Positions 6,632 through 13,373 are shown, numbered from the stretch's first letter. The stretch is DNA of 13,373 bases from HGM11368 sp051883415 (GCA_051883415.1 JBJETR010000029.1:1-13373); one strand, 5' to 3'. Made by a program: numbers and translations. Notes: generated by a model not told the origin, from the letters alone.

Positions 6632-8158
6632 AGACAATTAGCAGTAATATATGCTAGATACTCTTCCGAGCGTCAAACGGAACAGTCTATCGAAGGTCAA
6701 TTGTCGGTTTGCCACAAATATGCGGAAGAAAACGATATTTTAATCGTCGATACATATATAGATAGGGCGATGACCGGCACTAACGATTTACGTGATGCGT
6801 TTCAACAAATGATGAGAGATAGCTCAAAGCAAGCGTGGGATTATGTGCTCGTCTATAAACTCGATAGATTTTCAAGAGATAAATACGAAGCCACTATACA
6901 TAAACACACTTTAAAAGAACACGGCATCAAACTTGTCTCCGCTATGGAAAATATTCCCGAAACGCCGGAGGGTATAATTCTCGAATCTCTTTTGGAAGGT
7001 ATGAACCAGTACTTTTCAATGGAACTATCGCAAAAAGTCAAACGTGGTATGAATGAAAGCCGTAAAAAAGGAAATTTTACAGGTGGTTCTATCCTCTTTG
7101 GCTATAAAGTAATTAACAAGAAATTGGTTGTTGATGAAGACCAAGCCGCCGTCGTACGTTATATCTTTGAACAGTATGCAAATAACGTATATGTAAAAGA
7201 TATTATGGCTGAATTAAATGAGCGTGGTATTCTAAACCGTGGCAAACCTTTTGCAAGAAATACCGTATATAATCTATTGAAAAATGAGAAATATGCGGGA
7301 ATATATAGACACGGTGATGAAGTCTTTACGAACATTTATCCTAGAATAGTGCCTGACAACATCTTTTCCATCGTGCGAAATAAGCTAGAAGAAATGCACT
7401 ACGGTAAACACGACTCTGAAGCCGTATACCTATTGAAAGGAAAACTAATTTGCGGTTATTGCGGCAACTCAATCGCATCCGAGTCGGGAACGACTAAAGC
7501 AGGCGTTATTAAACGATATTACAAATGCTCTAATAGAAAAATTAGAAGGGCTTGCAACAAATCCGTTATTAGGAAAGAAGTCCTTGAAAAAGTTGTGGTA
7601 GATACTACTCTTAAGGCGCTTAATAATCCTGACTTGATTGCAAACGTAGCCGATAAGTTGTTGGAAGCTATTAAAAGACAGTTTTCTGACCAATCTACAC
7701 TTAACTTGCTAATAAAAGAAAAACAACAAGTCCAAAAATCCATTGATAATCTTCTTGATGCGATTGCAGAAGGTATCAGAACTAATTCTACTAAATTTAG
7801 AATGGAAGAGCTTGAAAAGAAATTGGACACTATCGAATCTAAAATTGCTATTGAAAAGTCTAAGGAACGTAGTCAAATCACAAGAAGCGATATCATTCGA
7901 TATGTGAAGATGGCATTGAAAAAAGAACCTCGGCAAATGATACGACTACTTATTAAACAAATCGTCCTTTATGACGATAAGATAGAAATCTATTACAACT
8001 TCACAGACAAAAAGAGACCTGACGACATTGATCATCAGGTCTTTTCTTTTTACTCTACTCATTATGAAGAATCGTTTAGTACGTTTAAGTTTACCGAAAA
8101 CCGGGTGCCCGCGCAAGATGATATTCTCATCGCACTTGATATTATGTTGTTTATATAA
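6632..8158 (+). pseudogene. Large serine recombinase lacking a start codon
   Basis: After a TAA at 6629-6631 the frame encodes RQLAVIYARYSSERQTEQSI, the canonical N-terminus with the catalytic serine (ARYSS), then EGQLSVC. No ATG, GTG or TTG occurs in frame before the TTG at 6701, which lies beyond the serine and has no ribosome binding site. The rest looks intact: resolvase domain with YKLDRFSRDKY and LLEGMNQYFSMELS, recombinase domain (about 7080-7400), zinc ribbon CGYCGNS with CSNR...C (about 7450-7555), coiled coil (about 7690-7870) and a C-terminal YYNFTDKKRPDD block. It belongs to a different subfamily from the two others in this window. A GTG at 6622 in another frame could have been the start if a small indel occurred; otherwise the 5' end was cut off by a rearrangement right behind the upstream hairpin. 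Confidence 0.8.
8015..8050 (+). terminator. Terminator-like hairpin inside the recombinase gene
   Basis: AGACCTGA (8015-8022) and TCAGGTCT (8035-8042) pair perfectly across 12 bases, flanked by A-rich and T-rich runs (TTTTCTTTTT). It looks like an intrinsic terminator but lies some 110 bases before the stop codon, in the stretch encoding KKRPDDIDHQVFSFY. It may reduce full-length mRNA or simply reflect codon choice. Confidence 0.35.
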
Positions 8159-8291
8159 ATTATAAACCGTAAAATGTAATCAAGCTACACTTTTTCTTTC
8201 TCTATTCTTTGAGCAGCAATTTTTACTTATTACTATGTAATAAGTACTTACCAAAAAATCGATATTCAACTGAGATACCACTTGTGGCGCC

Positions 8292-8325
8292 AAAATCGTG
8301 ACTTCGTCTTGAGTCACGATTTTTT
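8292..8325 (+). terminator. Intrinsic terminator between recombinase and Abi gene
   Basis: AAATCGTGACT (8293-8303) pairs with AGTCACGATTT (8312-8322) over an 8-base loop and is followed by a T-run. It ends plus-strand transcription. On the minus strand its tail has only a few Ts, so it may also weakly terminate the converging Abi gene. The rest of 8159-8379 holds no gene that I can see. Confidence 0.8.
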
Positions 8326-8379
8326 ATGCCCTACGGCATAAAGTAATCGTTCTTTGTTATTCGTCACTTTGGGCTTATG

Positions 8380-9345
8380 TCAGTTGCATTTGTCATCAAT
8401 TTTCAGTTTGGGAAGTAGTTTCCAAGACTTCGATTGTAATCCCATATTTACCGCTATTCTTCCAAACATAGACGGTGCTTGCTGTTTTCCCAAACTATCA
8501 AGCGCTAATTCAAACTCTGTAAAAAACCCAGAAAACTCCAATGGTGAAAGTAAGTATTTACAACATATTAATAATGATAAAAAATCATTTCTACCAAACT
8601 TATTTTCTCCTTTTGGATTCTTTGCGATACATAATTTTTTCACAATGCTTAAATCTGTCGTTAATCGTGTTTTTGGTAACTTTGCACAAAACGTTCTTTC
8701 TCCGTGTGCAACAATATTCCTAAAAGAAACAACTACTTCCAACATGTTTGCTAGTTGAGATGCTGTTATAGAATAGTTTTTTGATATCTCTTTTTTTTCT
8801 TCTTCTTTCATGCACTTATAAAAAATTGATGTTGTACCAAATGAAATCGCTCGTATTAAAACCCACATTGGAACATGTCCATGGTTGACGTAGTTATGCT
8901 CAATATATTCTCTATACTTATTAGATTTGTTATTTAATGCATCGCGAATTGTATGGTTGCATTCTCCTATCAACCTATTAACTTTTTCGACAAATTTAGC
9001 ATTTGACGAGAAAGATTCTGTTGATAAATATTTCTTTTCATCAACGCCATAAACCCTACTAAATTCATGGGCAATTAAAGCTTTTATATGACATTCTATT
9101 GATGTTGTATATTTATATACTATACTACGGAGCGTTTTGTCAAAATCATACAAATTTTTGATATTATCAAAAGACGTTCCTTTAATAAACTTGGAATCAT
9201 TCTTGAATATCGGAGAATATCCATTTATTATATTATAATATCCTTCCAATCTCAAATCGTTTAATGTCTGGTTTTCGTCTACAATTATTAATCCATCTTC
9301 CTTGAGTTTCAAAATTTGCTGCTCATATGTAAAAAACTCTTTCAT
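8380..9345 (-). CDS. Abi_2 (AbiD/AbiF) family abortive-infection protein, HEPN type
   Basis: This protein of 321 residues has the usual length for the Abi_2 family. It shows LRLEGYYNIINGYSPIF (31-47), the family's conserved 'L...YY...GY' start. A middle block VPMWVLIRAISFG (158-170) follows, and then FRNIVAHGERTF (208-219), which contains the HEPN ribonuclease signature R-x4-H (R209, H214). Family knowledge: these proteins abort phage infection, and HEPN members are usually RNases kept silent by a partner. The ATG at 9345 has AAGGA 7 bases upstream. A separate promoter and a terminator-like leader lie between the promoter and this start, so expression is probably controlled by read-through. 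It is convergent with the recombinase and borders the chromosomal genes, a normal place for defence cargo. The family is firm; activity was inferred. Confidence 0.88.
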   Translation of the reverse strand: MKEFFTYEQQILKLKEDGLIIVDENQTLNDLRLEGYYNIINGYSPIFKNDSKFIKGTSFDNIKNLYDFDKTLRSIVYKYTTSIECHIKALIAHEFSRVYGVDEKKYLSTESFSSNAKFVEKVNRLIGECNHTIRDALNNKSNKYREYIEHNYVNHGHVPMWVLIRAISFGTTSIFYKCMKEEEKKEISKNYSITASQLANMLEVVVSFRNIVAHGERTFCAKLPKTRLTTDLSIVKKLCIAKNPKGENKFGRNDFLSLLICCKYLLSPLEFSGFFTEFELALDSLGKQQAPSMFGRIAVNMGLQSKSWKLLPKLKIDDKCN

Positions 9346-9357
9346 TTTTATTCCTTA

Positions 9358-9425
9358 GTAAAAAATTAGGGAATACCATAAATGGAATTCCCTGCAGACC
9401 TTAGTTCCCTAAAGTTCTTTCCGTA
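9358..9425 (-). ncRNA. Structured leader RNA upstream of the Abi gene (abiF-like)
   Basis: From the promoter at 9431-9459, a transcript would start near 9424. It can fold a hairpin of AGGGAAT (9393-9387) with ATTCCCT (9374-9368), with inner pairs CCA/TGG, followed by a U-run (9365-9360) just before the Abi ribosome binding site. An upstream copy of the 5' strand, TTAGGGAA (9412-9405), can pair instead with TTCCCTAA (9373-9366). The two pairings exclude each other, giving an attenuator-like switch. This layout (short RNA ending in a terminator directly before an Abi_2 gene) is that of the described abiF RNA motif; I cannot confirm membership without a covariance-model search. Confidence 0.5.
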
Positions 9426-9430
9426 TTTAT

Positions 9431-9459
9431 ATTTTACTTGTTTTACAAGTTTTTGTCAA
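9431..9459 (-). promoter_or_regulatory. Sigma-A promoter of the Abi leader/gene
   Basis: On the minus strand TTGACA (9459-9454), a 17-base spacer and TAAAAT (9436-9431) form a near-consensus promoter. Just upstream lie two similar A/T-rich units containing AGTACT (9459-9464 and 9485-9490, 26-base period), possible UP-element or operator repeats. Confidence 0.75.
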
Positions 9460-9641
9460 GTACTTTTTAAAATATAATTTTTCGAGTACTTTTTTGAAAT
9501 ATAATACGTTCATTAAATATTATGCTCTAAGTATTATAATTGATACCTATTATTATTGCATATTATTTACACTAAAAATAACTATCTAAATATATCTGTT
9601 TATTTAGAAGTGTTTCCAATTCTATAATATGAATAATCATA

Positions 9642-11039
9642 TTACTGTCTTTCCATAAGTTTTTGTCCCATGATGACGCCCATGACGGAAGCCATCATCA
9701 AGCCTCTAGTCCAACCGCTGGAGTCGCCTAGGCAATGCAATCCTCTAATGCTGGTGTTGAAGTCCTTGTCCATCTTGACTCTGTTGGAATAGAATTTGAG
9801 TTCAGGCGAATAGAGCAAGGTTTCGGCGGAAGCAAAGCCCGGAACCACCTTGTCTACGGCGTGGATAAAGTTGATGATATTGATCATTGCTCTATAAGGC
9901 ATAGCCGCCGTTATATCGCCTGCCACTGCATCTGGCAGGGTTGGCTTGACGTTGGAACGAGAAAGCTCCTTTTGCCACGTTCTCTTGCCTTCCATAATGT
10001 CGCCGAATCTCTGCACGAGAATGTGTCCCGCACCGAGCATGTTGGTGATTTCGCCAATCTTTTGCGCATAGGCGATAGGTTGGTTGAATGGCTCACGGAA
10101 GTTGTGAGAACACAAGATTGCAAGGTTGGTGTTGTTGGACTTGAGCTCTTTGTACGAGTGTCCGTTGACTACGGCGAGGTCGTTGTCGTAGTTTTCTTGA
10201 GCTACAAAGCCACCCGGATTTTGGCAGAAAGTACGAACCTTGTTGCGGAATGGCGCAGGATAGCCGATGAGCTTGGACTCATATAGCACTCTGTTGACCT
10301 TCTCCATAACCTCGTTGCGCACCTCTACTCTCACGCCGATGTCAACCGTGCCCGGCTCGTGAAGGATATTGTGCTCTGCGCAAAGATGCTCTAGCCAATC
10401 CGCACCTCTTCTGCCCGTGGCGATGACGACGTTTTTGCCTTGCAAAACCTTCTCCTCTTTGCCGTTGTCGATGATGACGCCCGTGCAAACTTCGCCGTCA
10501 AGCGTGATATTGGAGCATTGATAGCCAAACAAAATTTCTACGCCGTGATTGAGCAAAAATTGCTCGATAGAATAGTAGATTTCTTGAGCCTTCTCCGTAC
10601 CCAGGTGCCTGATTGGACAGTCTACCAACTTGAGGTCGGCTTGGATAGCCTTCTTCCTTATCTCCTTGACTTCTTCGTCTTGTCCTACGCCCTCTACGTG
10701 CGTGTCTGCGCCAAACTCAAGATATATCTTGTCGGTGTAATTTATCATCTGTTGAGCGTACTCTTCGCCGATAAGCTCGGGCAGTTGTCCGCCCACCTCG
10801 TAGCTCAACGACAGCTTGCCGTCGGAAAAAGCGCCCGCTCCCGAAAAGCCCGTGGTTATATGGCAGTATGGCTTGCAATTGACACACTTGTTGGTCTTGG
10901 ATTTCGGACAGCTTCTATTCTCTATAGCCTTGCCCTTTTCGACAATGATAATCTTGCCTTTGTAATCCCTTCTCAACATCTCGAGTGCGGTGAATATTCC
11001 CGCAGGTCCCGCTCCGATAATTATTACGTCGTATTGCAT
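9642..11039 (-). CDS. FAD-dependent dehydrogenase, COG2509-type
   Basis: This cytosolic flavoprotein has 465 residues. The N-terminus VIIIGAGPAG (5-14) is a Rossmann dinucleotide-binding motif (GxGxxG), expected to hold FAD. A cysteine group C44, C52, C55, C59 (CPKSKTNKCVNCKPYC) is followed by GFSGAGAFSDGKL (64-76). An internal VVIATGRRG and the C-terminal GLHCLGDSSGWTRG...MASVMGV complete the FAD-binding fold. This combination is typical of the uncharacterised FAD-dependent dehydrogenases of COG2509; the physiological substrate is unknown. It starts at an ATG with GGAGG five bases upstream and has its own promoter (11086-11113). The stop overlaps a weak A/T-only inverted repeat (9625-9644); no convincing terminator follows. 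It marks the start of the chromosomal backbone next to the island. Confidence 0.88.
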   Translation of the reverse strand: MQYDVIIIGAGPAGIFTALEMLRRDYKGKIIIVEKGKAIENRSCPKSKTNKCVNCKPYCHITTGFSGAGAFSDGKLSLSYEVGGQLPELIGEEYAQQMINYTDKIYLEFGADTHVEGVGQDEEVKEIRKKAIQADLKLVDCPIRHLGTEKAQEIYYSIEQFLLNHGVEILFGYQCSNITLDGEVCTGVIIDNGKEEKVLQGKNVVIATGRRGADWLEHLCAEHNILHEPGTVDIGVRVEVRNEVMEKVNRVLYESKLIGYPAPFRNKVRTFCQNPGGFVAQENYDNDLAVVNGHSYKELKSNNTNLAILCSHNFREPFNQPIAYAQKIGEITNMLGAGHILVQRFGDIMEGKRTWQKELSRSNVKPTLPDAVAGDITAAMPYRAMINIINFIHAVDKVVPGFASAETLLYSPELKFYSNRVKMDKDFNTSIRGLHCLGDSSGWTRGLMMASVMGVIMGQKLMERQ

Positions 11040-11085
11040 TTTTGCCTCCGTTTCCTATAATATTATTTGCTTTTTGTCCTATGGT

Positions 11086-11113
11086 ATTATAACACAAGTT
11101 TGCGTTTTGTCAA
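11086..11113 (-). promoter_or_regulatory. Promoter of the FAD-dependent dehydrogenase gene
   Basis: On the minus strand TTGACA (11113-11108), 16 bases, TATAAT (11091-11086): both boxes match consensus. A second TTGACA begins 10 bases farther upstream. The palindrome GTCAA-t-TTGAC (11121-11131) overlaps the end of the preceding regulator gene and could be an operator. Confidence 0.8.
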
Positions 11114-11121
11114 GTTTTTTG

Positions 11122-11460
11122 TCAATTTGACTGTCCAGCGAATTCTACCAATAATCGCATGATAATTTCTTTTTGTCTGCCGTTTAGAAGTCCGTACATG
11201 TTGAGAAGGGCGCTCTCGCTGTCGCTCACGTCCTTGTATATCGTCAACGACTTGCCGTATTCGTCGCTAAGTCCAAGCAAAAAGTCGGCGCTGACGTTGT
11301 AAAACTGTGCCAATTTGATTATCATTTCGTAAGAAGGTAGACTCGCTCCCGACTCCCACTGACATATCGTGGCTTGTCCTACGCCAAGTTCTCCCGCCAA
11401 CTGCTGTTGGCTAAGATTGTTCTCCTTGCGTAGCCTAGTCAAAATCTCTTGCGTCTTCAT
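11122..11460 (-). CDS. XRE-family HTH transcriptional regulator
   Basis: The protein has 112 residues, with an N-terminal Cro/CI-type helix-turn-helix: LRKENNLSQQQLAGELGVGQ (10-29), then ATICQWESGASLPS and MIIKLAQFYNVSADFLLG (46-63), the standard layout. The C-terminal 50 residues form a short helix-rich tail without a known domain. The start MKTQEILTRL at 11460 is chosen because the HTH fold begins there; a longer frame reaches a TTG at 11505 but overlaps the probable promoter. It is transcribed toward the dehydrogenase gene and is divergent from spo0A, so it may act on one of these or on itself; nothing in the sequence fixes the target. Confidence 0.85.
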   Translation of the reverse strand: MKTQEILTRLRKENNLSQQQLAGELGVGQATICQWESGASLPSYEMIIKLAQFYNVSADFLLGLSDEYGKSLTIYKDVSDSESALLNMYGLLNGRQKEIIMRLLVEFAGQSN

Positions 11461-11466
11461 AATTGT

Positions 11467-11495
11467 ATTGTAGCATAGTTTTTGCATTATCGCAA
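11467..11495 (-). promoter_or_regulatory. Promoter of the XRE gene, possibly leaderless
   Basis: On the minus strand TTGCGA (11495-11490), 17 bases, TACAAT (11472-11467). Only six bases separate the -10 box from the ATG at 11460, and there is no Shine-Dalgarno sequence. If this promoter is used, transcription starts at or next to the start codon. Confidence 0.45.
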
Positions 11496-11567
11496 CTACA
11501 ATCAAAATTATAGTTAAAATATCGTAATTAAGATTTTTGGTATAAAATAATGCAAAATTCGCTCTCT

Positions 11568-11595
11568 TTGACAGAATTGTTGATTGTGCGACAAT
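11568..11595 (+). promoter_or_regulatory. Candidate promoter of spo0A
   Basis: TTGACA (11568-11573) matches consensus; 16 bases on, GACAAT (11590-11595) matches the -10 box at four of six bases. The minus strand around 11587-11593 reads TGTCGCA, one base off the Spo0A-binding 0A box TGTCGAA, so autoregulation is possible. An alternative TATAAA lies farther upstream near 11541. Confidence 0.4.
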
Positions 11596-11642
11596 ATCCG
11601 TTGCTTTACAATATTTTTGTACGAAAAAAAGGAGGACTGTTG

Positions 11643-12422
11643 ATGAAAAAGGTCAAAATTCTACTAGTAGATAATAATTTAGAAAATATACAATTTATAA
11701 AATCGGGATTGCAAGAAGAAGAAAGCTTTGAAGTGGTGGGCGCAGAGTGCGACGGCATGGCGGCACTCGACAAAATCAATACCTTTCACCCCGACGTGGT
11801 GGTGACGGAACTTATTTTGCCAAGATTGGACGGATTTGGGCTGATGAGTAGCGTGGATAATTCCAACTGTCCGATTTTTATCGTGGCGTCGTCGATAGGC
11901 TCCGACGCCTTCGTGTCCAAGGCAATCGGACTAGGTGCGGGGTATTATATGCTCAAGCCTATCAATATCGACACGCTTAAAGCACGCATCAAAGAGTTGA
12001 CGGGAGAAAGCAAGCCAACTAAGGTTGCCTTTGACGACCAATCTGTCAAAAACGCAATTAGGCGTTCGGAAAAGCAGTTGGACGAGAGATTGTCTAACAT
12101 ATTTATTTCGGTAGGCATCCCGGCTCATATCAAGGGCTACCAATTTTTGCGAGAAGCTATCAAAATGGCTATCGCTACGCCCGATATCATCAATAGCATC
12201 ACCAAAAAGCTCTACCCATCTATAGCCGAAACCTTCAACACCTCGGCGTCTAAAGTGGAGCGTGCCATTAGACACGCCATAGAAGTGGCTTGGAATAGAG
12301 GCAAAATCGAGAATATCAATACGATTTTTGGTATCAAAGTCTACTCTTCTCACGACAAGCCTACCAACGGCGAGTTTATCGCTTTGCTCGCCGACAAAAT
12401 GATTATGGAAGGGGTGGGCTAA
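11643..12422 (+). CDS. spo0A: Spo0A, sporulation master regulator (atypical receiver)
   Basis: This 259-residue response regulator has a receiver domain (1-120) and the Spo0A DNA-binding domain (about 145-259). The latter is recognised by VGIPAHIKGYQFLREAI (157-173) and SASKVERAIRHAIEVAWNRG (201-220), a signature specific to Spo0A. Family knowledge: phosphorylation of an aspartate by the phosphorelay lets Spo0A bind 0A boxes and start sporulation. Here the phospho-site reads VVVTELILPRLDG, where canonical Spo0A has VLDIIMPHLDG, so position 56 is glutamate. The acidic pocket is D10-N11-N12 instead of two acids. The switch lysine (K105 in MLKP) and the serine at 84 are kept. GGAGG at 11631-11635 fixes the ATG at 11643; the frame continues upstream without a better start. 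Identity is firm. Function may be phosphorylation-independent or altered. Confidence 0.93.
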   Translation: MKKVKILLVDNNLENIQFIKSGLQEEESFEVVGAECDGMAALDKINTFHPDVVVTELILPRLDGFGLMSSVDNSNCPIFIVASSIGSDAFVSKAIGLGAGYYMLKPINIDTLKARIKELTGESKPTKVAFDDQSVKNAIRRSEKQLDERLSNIFISVGIPAHIKGYQFLREAIKMAIATPDIINSITKKLYPSIAETFNTSASKVERAIRHAIEVAWNRGKIENINTIFGIKVYSSHDKPTNGEFIALLADKMIMEGVG

Positions 12423-12521
12423 GCCGTAAACAACACACTACCTTGCATCCGCAATGCCCTGCAATCATATCCCGATTGTGGGGCTATTGTATTGGCGACA
12501 AAAAAATTTTTCAAAAAGGTA

Positions 12522-12550
12522 TTTACAAATGTCTAATTTATGCATATAAT
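12522..12550 (+). promoter_or_regulatory. Promoter of the zinc-ribbon/acidic protein gene
   Basis: TTTACA (12522-12527), 17 bases, TATAAT (12545-12550). The start codon follows 38 bases downstream, behind AAAGGAG (12578-12584). The inverted GGGACGCTTGTCCC (12563-12576) in the leader can form a small hairpin just before the ribosome binding site. Confidence 0.75.
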
Positions 12551-12588
12551 ACTATGCGTTGAGGGACGCTTGTCCCAAAGGAGATTTT

Positions 12589-13125
12589 ATGCCAAAATAC
12601 GTTAAATGTCCAAGATGCGACCTGAACTGGATGCTTGAAGGCGAAGAGTACTGCGACGTGTGCAAAGCTGAATTGAAGCTCGAAGGTGGAATTTCTTTGC
12701 TGGAAGAAGAAGACGAGGACAACATTTGCCCTTACTGCGGAGTTAATTACCTCGAGCCCGGCGAGAAACTCTGCGCCGAATGCCGTGAAAAGAAACAAGC
12801 AAAACGCTTGATTGAAGAGGACGAAGAGGACGAAAATAAAAACGTGGACGAAGAGGATAGCATAGAAGTGTCCTTCAGCGACGTCGAAAACGAGGAAGAA
12901 GAGGAAGAATGGGTGGATTCTACCGATATTCACTACGACGAAGAGAACTTCTCCGACTTTGGCGTTGAGGACGATATGATGCTGGACGACGTAGACATCG
13001 AAGAGGAAGAAGAACCCGTCCCTCAAGATAGCCTAGACGACGACTTCGAAGAGGTAGATCCCGATGAAGTTCCCGACGACGGCGAGGACGACGAGGACGA
13101 AAATCTCGACGACGAAGACCTATGA
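12589..13125 (+). CDS. Zinc-ribbon protein with long acidic tail, function unknown
   Basis: The protein has 178 residues. The first 70 carry two CxxC...CxxC zinc ribbons: CPRC (7-10) with CDVC (22-25), and CPYC (47-50) with CAEC (62-65). Each has the same 11-residue spacing and a similar LEGEEYC/LEPGEKLC lead-in, so they look like an internal duplication. From residue 75 on, the chain is overwhelmingly Asp and Glu, without basic residues, and is surely disordered. No membrane segment or signal peptide is present. The ATG at 12589 is preceded by AAAGGAG; an earlier in-frame TTG (12559) is not supported. Acidic tails of this kind occur on RNA polymerase delta subunit and on nucleic-acid mimics, but no homology to either is claimed. 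It stands alone between its own promoter and terminator. Confidence 0.8.
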   Translation: MPKYVKCPRCDLNWMLEGEEYCDVCKAELKLEGGISLLEEEDEDNICPYCGVNYLEPGEKLCAECREKKQAKRLIEEDEEDENKNVDEEDSIEVSFSDVENEEEEEEWVDSTDIHYDEENFSDFGVEDDMMLDDVDIEEEEEPVPQDSLDDDFEEVDPDEVPDDGEDDEDENLDDEDL

Positions 13126-13176
13126 TATCATGCGTGTCGGCATGCTAATTTGGCGTGCCGATATGCAAAGCTCAAT

Positions 13177-13229
13177 ATGCCCTAAGCCTGTGGGCGAAGA
13201 TTGACAAGTAGGTTTATAGGGCGTTTTTA
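13177..13229 (+). terminator. Intrinsic terminator after the zinc-ribbon gene
   Basis: GCCCTA (13179-13184) pairs with TAGGGC (13217-13222), with further inner pairing of AGCCT to AGGTT, followed by GTTTTTA. A second hairpin lies just before it: CGGCATGC and GCGTGCCG (about 13139-13160), without a T-run. Confidence 0.65.
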
Positions 13230-13258
13230 TTGACAAAAACTCTATTTTTTTGTATAAT
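13230..13258 (+). promoter_or_regulatory. Perfect consensus promoter of tRNA-Ser
   Basis: TTGACA (13230-13235), exactly 17 bases, TATAAT (13253-13258): both boxes are perfect, as expected for a strongly expressed stable RNA. The tRNA begins 26 bases after the -10 box. Confidence 0.9.
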
Positions 13259-13284
13259 CAACGATAGAAAATAACTCTTTCTTT

Positions 13285-13373
13285 GCAGGAATATCGAAGC
13301 GGTCATAACGAGGCGGTCTTGAAAACCGTTTGGGTGCAAGCCCACGGGGGTTCGAATCCCTCTTCCTGCGCCA
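13285..13373 (+). tRNA. tRNA-Ser (anticodon UGA)
   Basis: The acceptor arm GCAGGAA pairs with TTCCTGC, followed by G73 (the serine discriminator) and an encoded CCA that ends on the last base of the window. The anticodon stem GCGGT/ACCGT encloses the loop CTTGAAA with anticodon TGA (13320-13322), which reads UCA and other UCN codons. A long variable arm (TTGGGTGCAAGCCCAC) makes it a class II tRNA, and GGTTCGAATCC is the T arm. This tRNA is separated from the island by four chromosomal genes, so it is not an obvious integration site for it. Confidence 0.96.

Noticed and set aside
8354..8758. 134-codon plus-strand ORF opposite the Abi gene
   Set aside because: The start has no ribosome binding site and the frame is the shadow of the Abi_2 coding sequence.
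9625..9644. Inverted repeat TAATATGA-4-TCATATTA as terminator of the dehydrogenase gene
   Set aside because: The stem is almost all A/T and no U-run follows on the minus strand.
9735..11060. Plus-strand ORFs of 183 and 206 codons opposite the FAD dehydrogenase
   Set aside because: They are antisense shadows of a well-supported conserved gene and have no motifs or initiation signals.
11931..12353. 140-codon minus-strand ORF opposite spo0A
   Set aside because: It is an antisense shadow of the conserved Spo0A DNA-binding domain.
12538..13026. 162-codon minus-strand ORF rich in F, V and L
   Set aside because: It is the antisense reading of a run of Asp and Glu codons, which always yields such hydrophobic strings.
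13285..13373. tRNA-Ser as the integration site of the island
   Set aside because: Four chromosomal genes separate them, and the recombinases are of the serine type, which seldom use tRNA genes; no tRNA 3' end copy is seen in the island.

Overview
The window looks like a low-GC Firmicute of the class Clostridia. It carries a spo0A gene, strong AGGAGG-type ribosome binding sites, consensus sigma-A promoters, and several large serine recombinases of the kind common in gut clostridial mobile elements. No species can be named from the sequence alone.

Bases 1 to about 9,460 form an accessory island built from several mobile-element layers. (a) The 3' part of a large serine recombinase runs in from the left edge (1-1316). 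(b) On the minus strand lies a decayed operon of a rolling-circle or filamentous-phage-like element: a small basic protein (3679-3939), a truncated 33-codon gene (3563-3664), a 5'-truncated P-loop-type ATPase (2652-3575), a HUH replication initiator (1598-2608) and a small ORF (1354-1563). (c) A plus-strand two-gene cassette (4456-6094) encodes a HipA-type kinase without the usual N-terminal domain, followed by a protein that appears to join that missing domain to a Hin-like helix-turn-helix. I read it as a bipartite relative of HipBST toxin-antitoxin systems. (d) Gene debris follows (6188-6567), including the tail of a second recombinase. It ends in the same hairpin, with the same loop, as the first recombinase. 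(e) A third serine recombinase (6632-8158) is open through its catalytic serine but has no start codon there. (f) A minus-strand Abi_2/AbiF-type HEPN protein (8380-9345) is preceded by its own promoter and a short structured leader that resembles the abiF-associated RNAs.

From about 9,640 rightward the content looks like ordinary chromosome: a COG2509-type FAD-dependent dehydrogenase (minus strand), a small XRE-family regulator (minus strand), spo0A (plus strand), a zinc-ribbon protein with a very acidic tail (plus strand), and tRNA-Ser(UGA) with encoded CCA ending on the last base.

The most interesting observations are the HipT-like kinase paired with a HipS-HTH fusion; a Spo0A whose phospho-acceptor aspartate is replaced by glutamate; the Abi protein with its leader RNA; the covarying hairpin with an unchanged loop behind two diverged recombinases; and the deletion scar and start-less recombinase that show the island is decaying. 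All assignments come from reading motifs by eye. No database search or structure prediction was run.
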